Positions 10,054-19,154 of a stretch of 64,000 bases of DNA are shown here, piece after piece; within the stretch, counting starts at the first letter, position 1; each line of letters starts with the position of its first letter. The stretch covers positions 1 to 64,000 of the forward strand of contig NZ_JACHXL010000001.1 in assembly GCF_014192115.1 (NCBI RefSeq), in the 5' to 3' direction. The notes beneath the pieces were generated by a model. The model made no database searches. It was not told the origin of the DNA and saw only the letters and a program-made list of their open reading frames with translations. The translations under genes and the position numbers were made by a program. The stretch comes from Psychrobacter luti. GTDB lineage: Bacteria > Pseudomonadota > Gammaproteobacteria > Pseudomonadales > Moraxellaceae.

Positions 10054-11256
10054 ATGTACCAATTAACCAAAATTAGCAGCGCATTAGCAGTCTTTGGTTT
10101 ATCGACAGTTTTATTCATGGGCCAAAGCTTTGCCGCTACTAATGATAATACTACTAACGATAATAATAGTGCAAATGCGCCAAGCAACGCCGCTACCAAT
10201 GAAACCGTTACCAGTAAAGCAGCGCCTAATACTGTCACTAAAGAAGCTACTGCTAATAATGCCAAAGATATCAGCCCAGTGACTAATGGTGTAAGCCAAA
10301 AAGTTGCGGGTAATAGTAGAGCTGCCGTATCGTTGAATAAATTTTTACCGACCATTAAATATACGACAGAAAATCTGCCAGCAGTCGCGCAAAAGATAAA
10401 TGCTGCTACTTGGAAAGAAGGCACTAAAATCGATCGTAATATCGGCACTAAGCTACAAGCTTTGTTGAACTGGAACCAAAATGGGGTTGGTCCGGTAGAT
10501 GGCTATTGGGGTAAAAATACCATCAAGGCCATGCAAGCTTTTCAAAAGGCCAATGGCTTGACCGTAACTAATGATTTGAATAATGAAACTTGGCAAGCAT
10601 TAACCAGAAATGAAAAACTGATGACACAGCCAGTATTGGTCAGTTATCAGCTGAGTGAAGCGGATGTTAATATTAAAACCACGAGCATTCCAGCAGGCGC
10701 AGAAGCCAAGGCTAAGCTCGATGGTATGTATTATGAAAGCGTGACGGAAGGCTTAGCAGAAAAGTTCCATATCAGTGAAAAATATCTTAAAACGTTCAAT
10801 CCTACCGCTAAATTTACCGCTGGTGAAACCATCACTGTTTATAACCCAGGCAATCCTAATACGAAGCCTGTGAGCCGAGTCGTCGCTGATAAAGCCACCG
10901 AAACGCTATACGCTTATGATGCTAAGGGTAACTTAATTGCCAGCTATCCGACCACGGTAGGCAGCACAGCAACGCCGTCGCCAACAGGGACGCATACGGT
11001 AGAAGTAAAGGTACATGAGCCCAATTATACTTATACGGGCACTGATGGTAGCAAAGCCATCATTCCACCAGGTCCTAATAATCCAGTCGGGCTGGTATGG
11101 ATAGGACTGAGTAAGCCTTCATACGGTATTCATGGTTCACCAGATCCTGCCCGTATTAGCCGTCAAGCATCAGCAGGTTGTATTCGCCTGACCAACTGGG
11201 ACGCGCTTGCACTGCTAGGGGTGATTCAAAATGGCGCAACCGTTGAGTTTAAATAA
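10054..11256 (+). CDS. L,D-transpeptidase (YkuD family) with peptidoglycan-binding domain
   Basis: A periplasmic cell-wall enzyme of the ErfK/YbiS/YkuD family, which makes 3-3 peptide cross-links or anchors proteins to peptidoglycan. The order is: signal peptide (about 1-27, cleavage after SFA), an Asn/Thr/Ala-rich linker to about 100, a peptidoglycan-binding type 1 domain (about 130-190, PVDGYWGKNTIKAMQAFQ), a LysM-like segment (about 225-265), then the catalytic domain from about 285. The catalytic signature is present, with His360 in IHGSPDPARIS and the nucleophile Cys376 in SAGCIRL. Length is 400 residues. The ATG at 10054 follows CTAGGAGTTTTAC. The gene stands alone between terminators, and its exact in-cell substrate cannot be told. 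Confidence 0.92.
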   Translation: MYQLTKISSALAVFGLSTVLFMGQSFAATNDNTTNDNNSANAPSNAATNETVTSKAAPNTVTKEATANNAKDISPVTNGVSQKVAGNSRAAVSLNKFLPTIKYTTENLPAVAQKINAATWKEGTKIDRNIGTKLQALLNWNQNGVGPVDGYWGKNTIKAMQAFQKANGLTVTNDLNNETWQALTRNEKLMTQPVLVSYQLSEADVNIKTTSIPAGAEAKAKLDGMYYESVTEGLAEKFHISEKYLKTFNPTAKFTAGETITVYNPGNPNTKPVSRVVADKATETLYAYDAKGNLIASYPTTVGSTATPSPTGTHTVEVKVHEPNYTYTGTDGSKAIIPPGPNNPVGLVWIGLSKPSYGIHGSPDPARISRQASAGCIRLTNWDALALLGVIQNGATVEFK

Positions 11257-11670
11257 TTCATTTATAGTTAGTTAAAAACAAAATCAATGTGCTAGATACG
11301 CTAATAGTTACGTACAATTGGTATAAATTTTCCTTGCTTGCTGTTATCACAGAGGCTACGAAAAATTCATCCCAATCGCACTTTATTGATTGCGAAGTGA
11401 ATTCACTATATTTAAAGGTAATTATTTAAAAACTGCTATTTAAAAGTCGTTTTTAAAAATAATTAACTCTTAAAGTTTTAATCTTAAAATAAAGACAAAA
11501 AAATACCGCTAAAAGTAGCGGTATTTTTTATGGTAAAAGCAAAAAACAATATTAATAGACTAAAATATGATAGGCAATAATGAGTAGGCTAGCAGTATCA
11601 TTATTATTATCAGTTAAACCTCTCAAGCATTTATATTAATGCTGTTATAACCATTTTAGCCAATAAGAAT
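11257..11670. other. Intergenic region between convergent ldt and infA genes
   Basis: A 414-base gap with a bidirectional terminator at 11500-11529. The remainder is AT-rich, with no ORF and no other structure that I can support. Confidence 0.5.
11500..11529. terminator. Bidirectional terminator between the L,D-transpeptidase gene and infA
   Basis: AAAATACCGCT and AGCGGTATTTT form an 11-base-pair stem with a six-base loop, with A residues before and T residues after. It lies between two convergent genes. Confidence 0.88.
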
Positions 11671-11892
11671 TTAGTTTTTACCACGGTAAGTAATGCGACC
11701 TTTTGATAAGTCGTAAGGCGTCATCTCAACCTTAACTTTATCGCCAGTCAAAATGCGAATGTAATGTTTACGCATCTTACCTGAGATATGCGCAATGATT
11801 TCGTGTCCGTTTTCTAAGCGAACTTTAAACAATGTATTTGGAAGGGTATCAATAACTTCGCCTTCAAATTCAATAATATCGTCTTTTGCCAT
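11671..11892 (-). CDS. infA: Translation initiation factor IF-1
   Basis: IF-1 binds the ribosomal A site during initiation. The 73-residue OB-fold protein is very close to the known sequence ([20 protein letters not shown] and [21 protein letters not shown]). I start it at the ATG at 11892, giving MAKDD as in other IF-1 proteins. The four extra codons upstream are not expected. The upstream sequence has only a weak ribosome site. It is a single gene here, not part of a ribosomal operon. Confidence 0.97.
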   Translation of the reverse strand: MAKDDIIEFEGEVIDTLPNTLFKVRLENGHEIIAHISGKMRKHYIRILTGDKVKVEMTPYDLSKGRITYRGKN

Positions 11893-12032
11893 AATTTGTA
11901 TCAATCAATTAAAAATAAGCCCATATTATACGTAACTTAGCGGATTAAAGCAATACAGAACCTGATTTTTGCTTGACAGCCTGTAGGTGATATGTATGTC
12001 ATCTTTTATTGATTGTTCCGACTTATATTAAA

Positions 12033-12887
12033 TTAATCGGGCAGATTGAGCCAAACAGGAGTGAGCGGCGCATTTGGTAGTAATGTTTGAAACTGCTCAG
12101 GATAATAGGCATTAATAAAGTAAAGGCCATCTCCTGAAGCTGTCGGCGGCGCAATCGTACGGTCTTTTTTGGCTAAAATATCCAAAAAGGCTTCTGGCGG
12201 CAACTCATGTCGACCAATGGCATATAAAGTGCCCATTAAATTACGCACCATATGATGCAAAAATCCGTCTGCTTGAATGTCAAAAACAATAAACTGACCG
12301 TGGGCAAAGAGCTTTGCATGACTGACAGAGCGGACGGGCTGATTAGATTGACAGGCAGCGGCACGGTAGCTACTAAAATCATGTGTACCAACAATATCGG
12401 CTGTCGCTACTTGCATCGCTGCTAAATCCAGCGGCTCATAAATGTGAGTCACTTGATGATTCAAAATAGCAGGGCGCTGAGCTTGATTGAGCGTGATATA
12501 ACGATACCGACGAGCAATGGCACCAAAACGGGCATGAAAATCGTCAGGCATCGGCTGTATCCAGCGTAGGGCGATATCATCAGGTAATAAGCTGTTGACG
12601 CCGCGAAGCCAGTTGGTAGTGGGACGATAGGCGTGCGTCGTAAAATGGGCAATCATATTGCTGGCATGCACGCTTGCATCAGTACGACCAGCCGCGACGA
12701 CCTCTACTACCTCATTAGCGACTTTACCGATAGCTGTCTCTAACGCTTCTTGGACGCCCAATACTTCTCGTTGCCGCTGCCAGCCATGATAGTGTGTACC
12801 CAAGAATTCAATAGCGATTGCTAATGTGTAGATTGGGGGAGCTTTAGCTTCGATGCTATTAATCTCGGGCATGTTAATCTCGGACAT
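12033..12887 (-). CDS. truA: tRNA pseudouridine(38-40) synthase TruA
   Basis: TruA converts uridines 38-40 of the tRNA anticodon arm to pseudouridine. The 284-residue protein carries the core motif AGRTDASVHA with the catalytic aspartate at about residue 70. Most TruA proteins have Gly where this one has Ser after TDA, a mild variation. YHGWQRQ near the N-terminus and FLHHMVRNLMGTL near the C-terminus also fit. The ATG at 12887 lacks a strong ribosome site, and a second ATG five codons later is a possible start. The asparaginase-like gene lies upstream on the same strand. Confidence 0.94.
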   Translation of the reverse strand: MSEINMPEINSIEAKAPPIYTLAIAIEFLGTHYHGWQRQREVLGVQEALETAIGKVANEVVEVVAAGRTDASVHASNMIAHFTTHAYRPTTNWLRGVNSLLPDDIALRWIQPMPDDFHARFGAIARRYRYITLNQAQRPAILNHQVTHIYEPLDLAAMQVATADIVGTHDFSSYRAAACQSNQPVRSVSHAKLFAHGQFIVFDIQADGFLHHMVRNLMGTLYAIGRHELPPEAFLDILAKKDRTIAPPTASGDGLYFINAYYPEQFQTLLPNAPLTPVWLNLPD

Positions 12888-12965
12888 GGTTGGTATTGGA
12901 CATTCTAGTATTGGTACTTATATCCCAGTATTGGTGCTTATAAAGTAAGCATATTAAACGCTAGT

Positions 12966-14066
12966 CTAACGTTTCTTGATACTAGTGCCAGCTTGATTGA
13001 CATTGTTGAGCCAGCGCTGACGGCGTCTTGTTGGGCTATCATAACGCAGTAATAGCCATAAAAGCCGTGCATAGACAGCAGGAATCGTTAAACGTCCGCC
13101 ACTAATTACATGATAATCATATTGCCAACTACCGGCAGCATAGCTCTCACTAACCCCGCCAAATGGCGACTGGCTAGCGCATACCACCATGTGACCGTTT
13201 TTATAAGCAAGCTCTAGTGCTTCTGCTAGCGGTGACGAATAAGGAACGTTACCTGCACCGAAACCCAATAAAATAATGCCACAAGGCGGCTGTGATAATA
13301 ATGCCTGTAGCTGATTGCTCATGACCTCGGTGTCGTTTGGCAAGCAGTATAAAGCATGAATGCGCGCTTGGTTAGCACGAGATTCAATATTACTAACCAA
13401 TTCTTGCTGATCATCTAGCCAATGTTGGCGGCGGGTATCTGGTAAATTTTTGATATAACTATTGGCAGGATATGCCGCTCGAGAGTGACCGGTAAATGCC
13501 ATTAAATCGTGGCTATGAATTTTTTGCACAGTCTGCGCAGGCCAAGACTCATCGCCAAAAGCAATCTTGACACCTGATTCACCAGCCGCCGCCAGTTTTA
13601 ATGAATCGGTAAGGTTATCCCAGGCGTCGCTATCAGCGTCAATCGCGTAGTATTGCAACACGTCGCTGTCTAATAATGGGCGCATACTAGCGGTGATGAC
13701 CACGCAAATATCACTACCCGCGAAGGCCTCTGCTAAAAACGCGCCCAAATAACTTAAAGTATCCGTACCAGTAATAAGCACAAAACGCCTGTCGCCTTGT
13801 GCATAAGCCGCTAGCAAAAGCTGGTAAAAATGTACAAAGTCACTAGGGGTAAGCTGGCTGCTGTCTTTAATTAAATCATTATCAAGCCATGAAATCTGAG
13901 GAAGATGATTAGCGTTAGTTTGCTCAGCCAATAATTTCTGTAGGGTCGGCAAAAAGATATCTGCCGATAACGGTGCTAAGGGTCGCCCGTAGCTACCAAA
14001 AGTACCACCAGCATAAATAAGTCGAATAGGATTGGAGGGAGTCTTTGTCATAGTAGAAGAGGGCAT
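12966..14066 (-). CDS. Asparaginase family protein
   Basis: The product resembles cytoplasmic (type I) L-asparaginases, which hydrolyse asparagine to aspartate and ammonia. The two active-site regions are visible: YAGGTFGS near the N-terminus (nucleophilic Thr) and LITGTDTLSYLGAFLAEAF (Thr-Asp pair). The second motif reads TGTDT rather than the common HGTDT. No signal peptide is seen. The longest frame starts with TTG at 14111. I prefer the ATG at 14066, but neither start has a clear ribosome site and an ATG at 14051 is also possible. It lies 78 bases upstream of truA, probably in one transcript. The true substrate (Asn, Gln or another amide) is uncertain. Confidence 0.8.
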   Translation of the reverse strand: MPSSTMTKTPSNPIRLIYAGGTFGSYGRPLAPLSADIFLPTLQKLLAEQTNANHLPQISWLDNDLIKDSSQLTPSDFVHFYQLLLAAYAQGDRRFVLITGTDTLSYLGAFLAEAFAGSDICVVITASMRPLLDSDVLQYYAIDADSDAWDNLTDSLKLAAAGESGVKIAFGDESWPAQTVQKIHSHDLMAFTGHSRAAYPANSYIKNLPDTRRQHWLDDQQELVSNIESRANQARIHALYCLPNDTEVMSNQLQALLSQPPCGIILLGFGAGNVPYSSPLAEALELAYKNGHMVVCASQSPFGGVSESYAAGSWQYDYHVISGGRLTIPAVYARLLWLLLRYDSPTRRRQRWLNNVNQAGTSIKKR

Positions 14067-14187
14067 AGTATTAACACAGTGAAGAAACGTGAGAGAAGAA
14101 AACGACGCCAAGTCTTAAGGCGCGTTCTAGCAAAAATAATGAGTAATGGTAGAGTGAATAATAATAGAGAGTATAAAGCTTAAATGC

Positions 14188-14233
14188 AAAAAAAATCAGC
14201 AAGTATTCTTATGATAATAGAATACTTGCTGAT
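14188..14233 (-). terminator. Terminator of the fimV gene pair
   Basis: A perfect 15-base-pair stem (14195-14209 with 14219-14233) is followed on the minus strand by seven T residues. It ends the transcript of the two FimV genes. Confidence 0.92.
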
Positions 14234-14251
14234 AAGAAAAGGTGCTAATTG

Positions 14252-15871
14252 TTATGCAGTGCGATCTAATAGGGTTTTTGCTAGGCTTTGTTGCTCGCTC
14301 GTACCTTGGCTTATGACTTCATTGAGTAAGCGTTTGGCACTATCATATTCACCCAACTGTACATATTGACCGGCTAAGTCTAGAGTGACTTGATTGCTGT
14401 CTAACGTTTTGACAAAATCAAAGTCAGCCGCAAAGCGTGATGAGAAGTCTTCTGCGCTTTCAACCGCAGTGTCAGGAGTAACTCCGCTATCAACGTTCCT
14501 ATCAATGTTGCTTTCAAACTCGCTTGCAAGGTCAACTGGCGTCGTCGCTGTTGGAGTGCTTGTTAGAGAATCAAAGTCAAAATCATCATCAATCAGGGTA
14601 TTATCATCGAACCTAACATTCGTAGGTGCGGTGCTAGAAGCTACTGTTTCATGAGGGAATTCATTTATTTCCTGCGCTGCATTGTCTTCGAAAGTAAAGT
14701 CATCAAAAATGTCTTCAATAAGAATAGGCGTTTCACTTGATGGCTGTGTTTCTGTCTCTGCTTCAACTGGTACATTGAAAGTATCAGTATCAGTATCAGT
14801 ATCAGTATCATTGATATGATCAACAGTATCGAGAGATAAAGTAAAGTCTTTTTGCTCTAGTTGAATATCTTCTGTAGTAGCTTTATCAATATCAGCATAA
14901 ACGTTATCATCGCTAGCTTCAATTTCTAAATCTGCCAAATCTAAGACAAAGTTTTCATTGTCATCTAATGTGATGTCACTAGACGTATCATTAGATAGAG
15001 TGGTAGTAGGCGCTTCCGTAGAGATATCTTGCGACTCTGCTAAGTCGAATTCAAAATCAAAATCGGAGTCACTGACACTGCTATCGCTACTATTCTCATT
15101 TTCATTTATAACAGCTGAAGTAGATAAAATTTCATTATCAGCGATATTTAGCTCAGCAACCGGTGTCATGCTAGTAGCGGTGGGCTCGTTAATATCGTTT
15201 TCTAAGTCATTCAGGCTCAGGTCAAAATCTTGCTCGATATTATCGAAATCATTAGAAGTAGCTAAAGTGTTGTCCGAGCTGTCTGTTAAGTCGCTTCTAT
15301 AGGCCGTAGTTTGAATTGCATCATCGTCAAGAGTGTTATCAATAATGGCGTTTTGACTGTCGACTTTGTCTGCAGGTATATCAAAATCGATACTCTCAAA
15401 ACCTGCATCTTCTCCATTGTCAGCTGGTAAAGCATGTTTGGCTGCTTGATTTTGTTCTTCAGTCAGCAATGCTTTTAATTCGTCTGCTTGAGCAATACTT
15501 TTTGCATCAGCATGAGTTTTAATAGAGTCATAGACTTTATTAAAGTTATCAGATTGATCTATCGTGGCGTATATTGCAAGTAGTTTAAGAGATAATTGGC
15601 TATCATTAGGTTTTTCAATGAGACCGCGATTGAGCGTTTCAATGGCTTTGTCATAGCGCTGCTGATCCATGAAACGTTGTGCAATCTCAATAGGATTAAA
15701 TTTTTTGTCATTATTACTGTTGACTTGAATAGGTGTTTCTTTAGGCGCAGTTTTCCCTGCCTTTACAATTGGCTGCCCTGATGGTTTTTGTGCTTTATTT
15801 TTACGCACGACCAAAACCGCTATTAGTACAATAAATACCAATCCGGCAATAATATATAGCATATTGTCCAT
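14252..15871 (-). CDS. FimV-like C-terminal half: membrane anchor, acidic cytoplasmic region and TPR end
   Basis: This 539-residue protein matches the second half of FimV, the hub protein that organises polar type IV pilus and twitching functions. It begins with one membrane segment (about residues 4-22) and a basic patch (VRKNK). Helical TPR-like sequence follows (about 55-125), then a very acidic Asp/Ser/Thr-rich region, and last the FimV-type C-terminal motif (LDLAGQYVQLGEYDSAKRLL). I start it at the ATG at 15871, which has an ideal AGGAG site five bases upstream. A TTG at 15922 only extends the frame. The N-terminal half is encoded directly upstream. The good ribosome site argues that this is a real separate gene, not a frameshift product. 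Confidence 0.82.
   Translation of the reverse strand: MDNMLYIIAGLVFIVLIAVLVVRKNKAQKPSGQPIVKAGKTAPKETPIQVNSNNDKKFNPIEIAQRFMDQQRYDKAIETLNRGLIEKPNDSQLSLKLLAIYATIDQSDNFNKVYDSIKTHADAKSIAQADELKALLTEEQNQAAKHALPADNGEDAGFESIDFDIPADKVDSQNAIIDNTLDDDAIQTTAYRSDLTDSSDNTLATSNDFDNIEQDFDLSLNDLENDINEPTATSMTPVAELNIADNEILSTSAVINENENSSDSSVSDSDFDFEFDLAESQDISTEAPTTTLSNDTSSDITLDDNENFVLDLADLEIEASDDNVYADIDKATTEDIQLEQKDFTLSLDTVDHINDTDTDTDTDTFNVPVEAETETQPSSETPILIEDIFDDFTFEDNAAQEINEFPHETVASSTAPTNVRFDDNTLIDDDFDFDSLTSTPTATTPVDLASEFESNIDRNVDSGVTPDTAVESAEDFSSRFAADFDFVKTLDSNQVTLDLAGQYVQLGEYDSAKRLLNEVISQGTSEQQSLAKTLLDRTA
14781..14810. repeat. Hexanucleotide tandem repeat GTATCA x5 within the fimV C-terminal gene
   Basis: Five exact copies of GTATCA lie in a row inside the acidic region and encode alternating Asp and Thr on the minus strand. 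Copy number changes would keep the reading frame and only alter length. Confidence 0.9.
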
Positions 15872-15922
15872 AGTTACTCCTGCGCCCACGATCACAGCAT
15901 AGTGCATGGATCGGTTAGGCAA

Positions 15923-17578
15923 TTATTGATTGCGTAGTTTTTCGAGACGAGCTTGTAGCTCCGCCAGTTTTTGGTTTTGTAATTGCAGTTTTTTAGTATA
16001 ACTGCCAAGCATGCTGTTGGTCTTTGATAAACGCTGAGCTTGGTCGGCAGTACTTTGTCGTGATGATTTAAGAATATCTAACACATCTGTGCTAAGCCCG
16101 TTGCCCGTTGTCATACCTGCCTTAGTTTTAGTGCCATCTGCACTACCATCATGGCCAGGAGCGAGAACAGAAAACTGAGCGGTTGGCAGTGTCTGCGTTT
16201 TCTTTATAACCGGCTTCTCAGTACGTGTTGTCGCTTTAGCATGCCCAGTTTTTGTTTTAAGGGCAGTTTTCGGTGCAGCAGGTTTTTTAACTATTGGTGT
16301 GTTTGCTTTTCTATTATGCCGTTTTTGCTCACTGATAGCGGCCTGTAGCTTTTTTTGTGATGGCACGACATCATATTTGGGTAAACTTAACTGAGCATCG
16401 GCTTTTAGCTGATCCGCATTTTTATTGATAAAGGCATTCGGGTTTTGTGTTTGAATCTCGTTCATGACGGTTTGCACATCAAGATTGTTTTTCTCTGCGA
16501 TTTGCTGGGCAATGATCCATAAATTATCGTTACGCTGTACGGTATAGTTAAACTCAGAGCTCGTGTCATTATTAGCAGAAGCGATACTAGCGCCTTTATC
16601 ATTGGAACCTAGCGTAGATAGATTTCCAGAGGAAAGGGCTTGCTGTGGGGCAATCTGGGTAGATGGGGCTGCACTATCTGAATTGTTTTTAGCTGTTGGC
16701 AAAGGGTTGATAGGTGTTGGCGCCGTAGGCGTGGCAGCCATCAAATTCGTGTGATTTGCATTGCTTGTATTGTTTGAAACGTTAGGCTGTATCTGACGGG
16801 TAATCTGGATATTCAAGATATCAAATTGATTATCCGTAAGCCCAGTAGCAGATGCACTGCCGTTGAGATTCCCTGTTGGATGATTGTTAGCATGATTGAC
16901 AGCTGTCATCGTAGGATTGCTCTGCTTGTCAGCATTGCTATTCAAACGCTCGTTATCTAAGCGACTGTTCTTTAAACTATTGGGAGAATATACCGTAGTA
17001 GAACTTTGCGTGGCAGGCGTAATAACGGCTGTAGGTGCCAATAATAGTGGTGGTGGCGTGCCCTTTTTAACAATTAACGGTTGCGCGTTTGTGGTAGAAA
17101 CCTTAGGTAAGTTCGGCTTTTTTGCGCCTGTAACGATATTTTGAGTAGGTGTAATCGGTAAGCTGTCACTTAGGGGCATCAGCAATGTCTTAGGAATAAC
17201 ATTGCGCTGAGTACCATCATTAATAGATAACACCACATCTGCAAAAGGCTTAGAGACAGGTTTGGTCGTCGTGATAAGAACGTGGCCACTGGTGGCTGAC
17301 GTCGGTTGGAAACGGACGGTCATTGAGTCAGTGGGCGTCAAGCCCATTTGCTGATAAATAGTAGAGTTCGCCAAACTTGCTGAAAAATCAGCGGTCTTAA
17401 TATCAGTGATCATAATACTGGCAGCTAAAGGTTCATGCTGCGCTGAGGTAATGACTGTCTTGCCGATGGTGGCTGCTTGGGCATGAGACATAAAAGCTGC
17501 ATAGCCGACTGAATAAAGCAGCGCCATTGATACTGAGCGATGTACAGTAGTCAAGCGATGAGATAAGTGACAAGACAT
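15923..17578 (-). CDS. fimV: FimV-like N-terminal half: secreted LysM protein
   Basis: The 551-residue protein matches the periplasmic half of FimV. It has a signal peptide (about 1-35, ending near AQA), the FimV N-terminal domain (about 36-135), a long Asn/Thr/Pro-rich linker, and a LysM peptidoglycan-binding domain (about 345-405, FNYTVQRNDNLWIIAQQI). A Lys/Thr-rich stretch and a C-terminal coiled coil (QLQNQKLAELQARLEKLRNQ) complete it. The gene stops right after the coiled coil, where other FimV proteins run into the membrane segment. The ATG at 17578 has an AAGGG site upstream. The next gene continues the FimV plan 51 bases later. No other pilus gene is adjacent. Confidence 0.84.
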   Translation of the reverse strand: MSCHLSHRLTTVHRSVSMALLYSVGYAAFMSHAQAATIGKTVITSAQHEPLAASIMITDIKTADFSASLANSTIYQQMGLTPTDSMTVRFQPTSATSGHVLITTTKPVSKPFADVVLSINDGTQRNVIPKTLLMPLSDSLPITPTQNIVTGAKKPNLPKVSTTNAQPLIVKKGTPPPLLLAPTAVITPATQSSTTVYSPNSLKNSRLDNERLNSNADKQSNPTMTAVNHANNHPTGNLNGSASATGLTDNQFDILNIQITRQIQPNVSNNTSNANHTNLMAATPTAPTPINPLPTAKNNSDSAAPSTQIAPQQALSSGNLSTLGSNDKGASIASANNDTSSEFNYTVQRNDNLWIIAQQIAEKNNLDVQTVMNEIQTQNPNAFINKNADQLKADAQLSLPKYDVVPSQKKLQAAISEQKRHNRKANTPIVKKPAAPKTALKTKTGHAKATTRTEKPVIKKTQTLPTAQFSVLAPGHDGSADGTKTKAGMTTGNGLSTDVLDILKSSRQSTADQAQRLSKTNSMLGSYTKKLQLQNQKLAELQARLEKLRNQ

Positions 17579-17689
17579 GTGCAGCCCTTTAGAGTGAGAG
17601 TTATCTGTGTTGTTATAACAAAATACTGTTTAGTTTACCAGTTTATTTCACCGCTGTTGTGAACAATGCCTGAATTGTTTGCTTAATGT

Positions 17690-18964
17690 TTATTCTTGCA
17701 ACTGAATATTTTTATCAAGCAGCATGGCATCACCATAGCTAAAAAAGCGATATTCGGTATTAATGGCATGTTGATATGCCTGTTCGATGGCCACTTTGCC
17801 TGCAAATGCTGAGACTAACATCAGCAACGTAGACTTTGGCAAATGAAAATTAGTAAACAGTTTATCTATAACACCAAACTTAAACCCTGGATAAATAAAG
17901 ATATCGGTATCACCCGCCCAACTAGAAAGTACTTGACCATTGACCGCTGTTTTTTGATACGCAGTCTCAAGCACTCGTGTTACCGTTGTTCCAATTGCAA
18001 TCACTTGCTTACCATTGGCATGCGTTTGGTTAATAAGGTCAGCGGTAGTTTGGGGCAGGTGAGCATATTCGCTATGCATGGTGTGATTGAGCAAGTTGTC
18101 TGTTTTTACGGGGGCAAACGTACCAGCACCAACATGTAAGGTGACAAAAGCGGTATTAATGCCTTTGGCGGCAAGCTTATCTAACACGAGCTCATCAAAA
18201 TGTAAGCTGGCTGTGGGTGCAGCAACGCTGGCAAGTTTGGCTGGGTCATGAAAAACCGTCTGATAACGGGTATTGTCAGTCGCATCGGCGTGGCGCTCAA
18301 AGTAGGGCGGAATAGGCAGCTCACCATAACGCTCTAAATCAGGCAAAATAGACGCCTCAAAAGCTAAAATAAATAAGTTATCTTGGCGACCAATCATCAC
18401 AGCGTGCATATGACCATCGGCAATCTGCAACCGTTGCCCAAGTTTGGGTGCTTTACTGGCTTTAACATGGCAAAGGGCAATATGCTCTTGGCTAACGGTT
18501 GTACCGTCTGTCGTTTGTAAATGTAAGGTCGCATCATCTAAATCTGATAGCTCAACCAAACGCTCAATCAGCACTTCTATCTTACCGCCCGTGTCTTTTT
18601 GCCCAAACAAGCGCGCTTTCATGACTTTGGTGTCGTTAAAGACAATTAAGTCGCCCGTGTTTAGCAGGTCGGGCAGCTCAGAAAATTGTTTGTCTAAAAT
18701 CTGACTGTTATCATTTCTTTGCGTATTTTTAGTTAAATATAGCAACTTTGATGCTGAACGCTGCGCCAATGGGTAACGAGCGATTAAGCTGTCTGGCAGC
18801 TCATAATCGTAATCATCCACACTAAGATAGTCTAAAACGTCATCGTTCTTATTAATATCGTTATGTAGGTTTTTATCATTACTGTTGTTGAAGTTTTTGT
18901 CGGTATTGTTATTGGTCGTATTAGTAAAATTAACATCTGGGTTTATAGGTTGAGAGTCAGTCAT
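17690..18964 (-). CDS. queA: S-adenosylmethionine:tRNA ribosyltransferase-isomerase QueA
   Basis: QueA transfers the ribosyl part of SAM to preQ1-modified tRNA, making epoxyqueuosine in the wobble base. The core is typical: YELPDSLIARYPLAQRSASKLL, NDTKVMKARLFGQK, HVGAGTFAPVKTDNL and FHLPKSTLLMLVSAFAG. The start at 18964 gives 424 residues, about 60-70 more than usual. The excess is an Asn/Asp-rich N-terminal tail (about residues 5-45) that has no counterpart in the family as I know it. An earlier in-frame start at 19087 would add yet another 41 residues and looks non-coding. dinB lies upstream on the same strand. Confidence 0.94.
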   Translation of the reverse strand: MTDSQPINPDVNFTNTTNNNTDKNFNNSNDKNLHNDINKNDDVLDYLSVDDYDYELPDSLIARYPLAQRSASKLLYLTKNTQRNDNSQILDKQFSELPDLLNTGDLIVFNDTKVMKARLFGQKDTGGKIEVLIERLVELSDLDDATLHLQTTDGTTVSQEHIALCHVKASKAPKLGQRLQIADGHMHAVMIGRQDNLFILAFEASILPDLERYGELPIPPYFERHADATDNTRYQTVFHDPAKLASVAAPTASLHFDELVLDKLAAKGINTAFVTLHVGAGTFAPVKTDNLLNHTMHSEYAHLPQTTADLINQTHANGKQVIAIGTTVTRVLETAYQKTAVNGQVLSSWAGDTDIFIYPGFKFGVIDKLFTNFHLPKSTLLMLVSAFAGKVAIEQAYQHAINTEYRFFSYGDAMLLDKNIQLQE

Positions 18965-19154
18965 AGTCGGTCTTTCAATAGATAGAAGTTTCGAGGTAAT
19001 TGTAGCAGAAATGCGGATATGAAAGAACGGTTTCCTAAGCATTACCCGTTCATAAATGACGAATGGTAAGTAAAATAGCCTAAGCAAAATAACTTAAGGT
19101 GTGACAATTTTATGGCTTTATTTCCAATAGCTTTGTTTGCAAAGATTTAATGAC

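Noticed and set aside
10050..10448. Long minus-strand ORF opposite the L,D-transpeptidase gene
   Set aside because: It lies fully antisense to a well supported gene and its Leu/Val/Ala-rich product mirrors the Asn/Thr/Ala-rich coding strand. It has no ribosome site and no family resemblance.
14958..15302. Plus-strand ORF of 114 codons inside the fimV C-terminal gene
   Set aside because: It is antisense to the acidic region, and its Ser/Lys-rich composition is the direct reflection of Asp/Ser codons on the other strand.
15872..15922. FimV break as a frameshift sequencing error
   Set aside because: The first gene ends in an in-phase stop after the coiled coil and the second has its own strong ribosome site and ATG, which a chance frameshift would not supply. 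Resequencing is still the final check.
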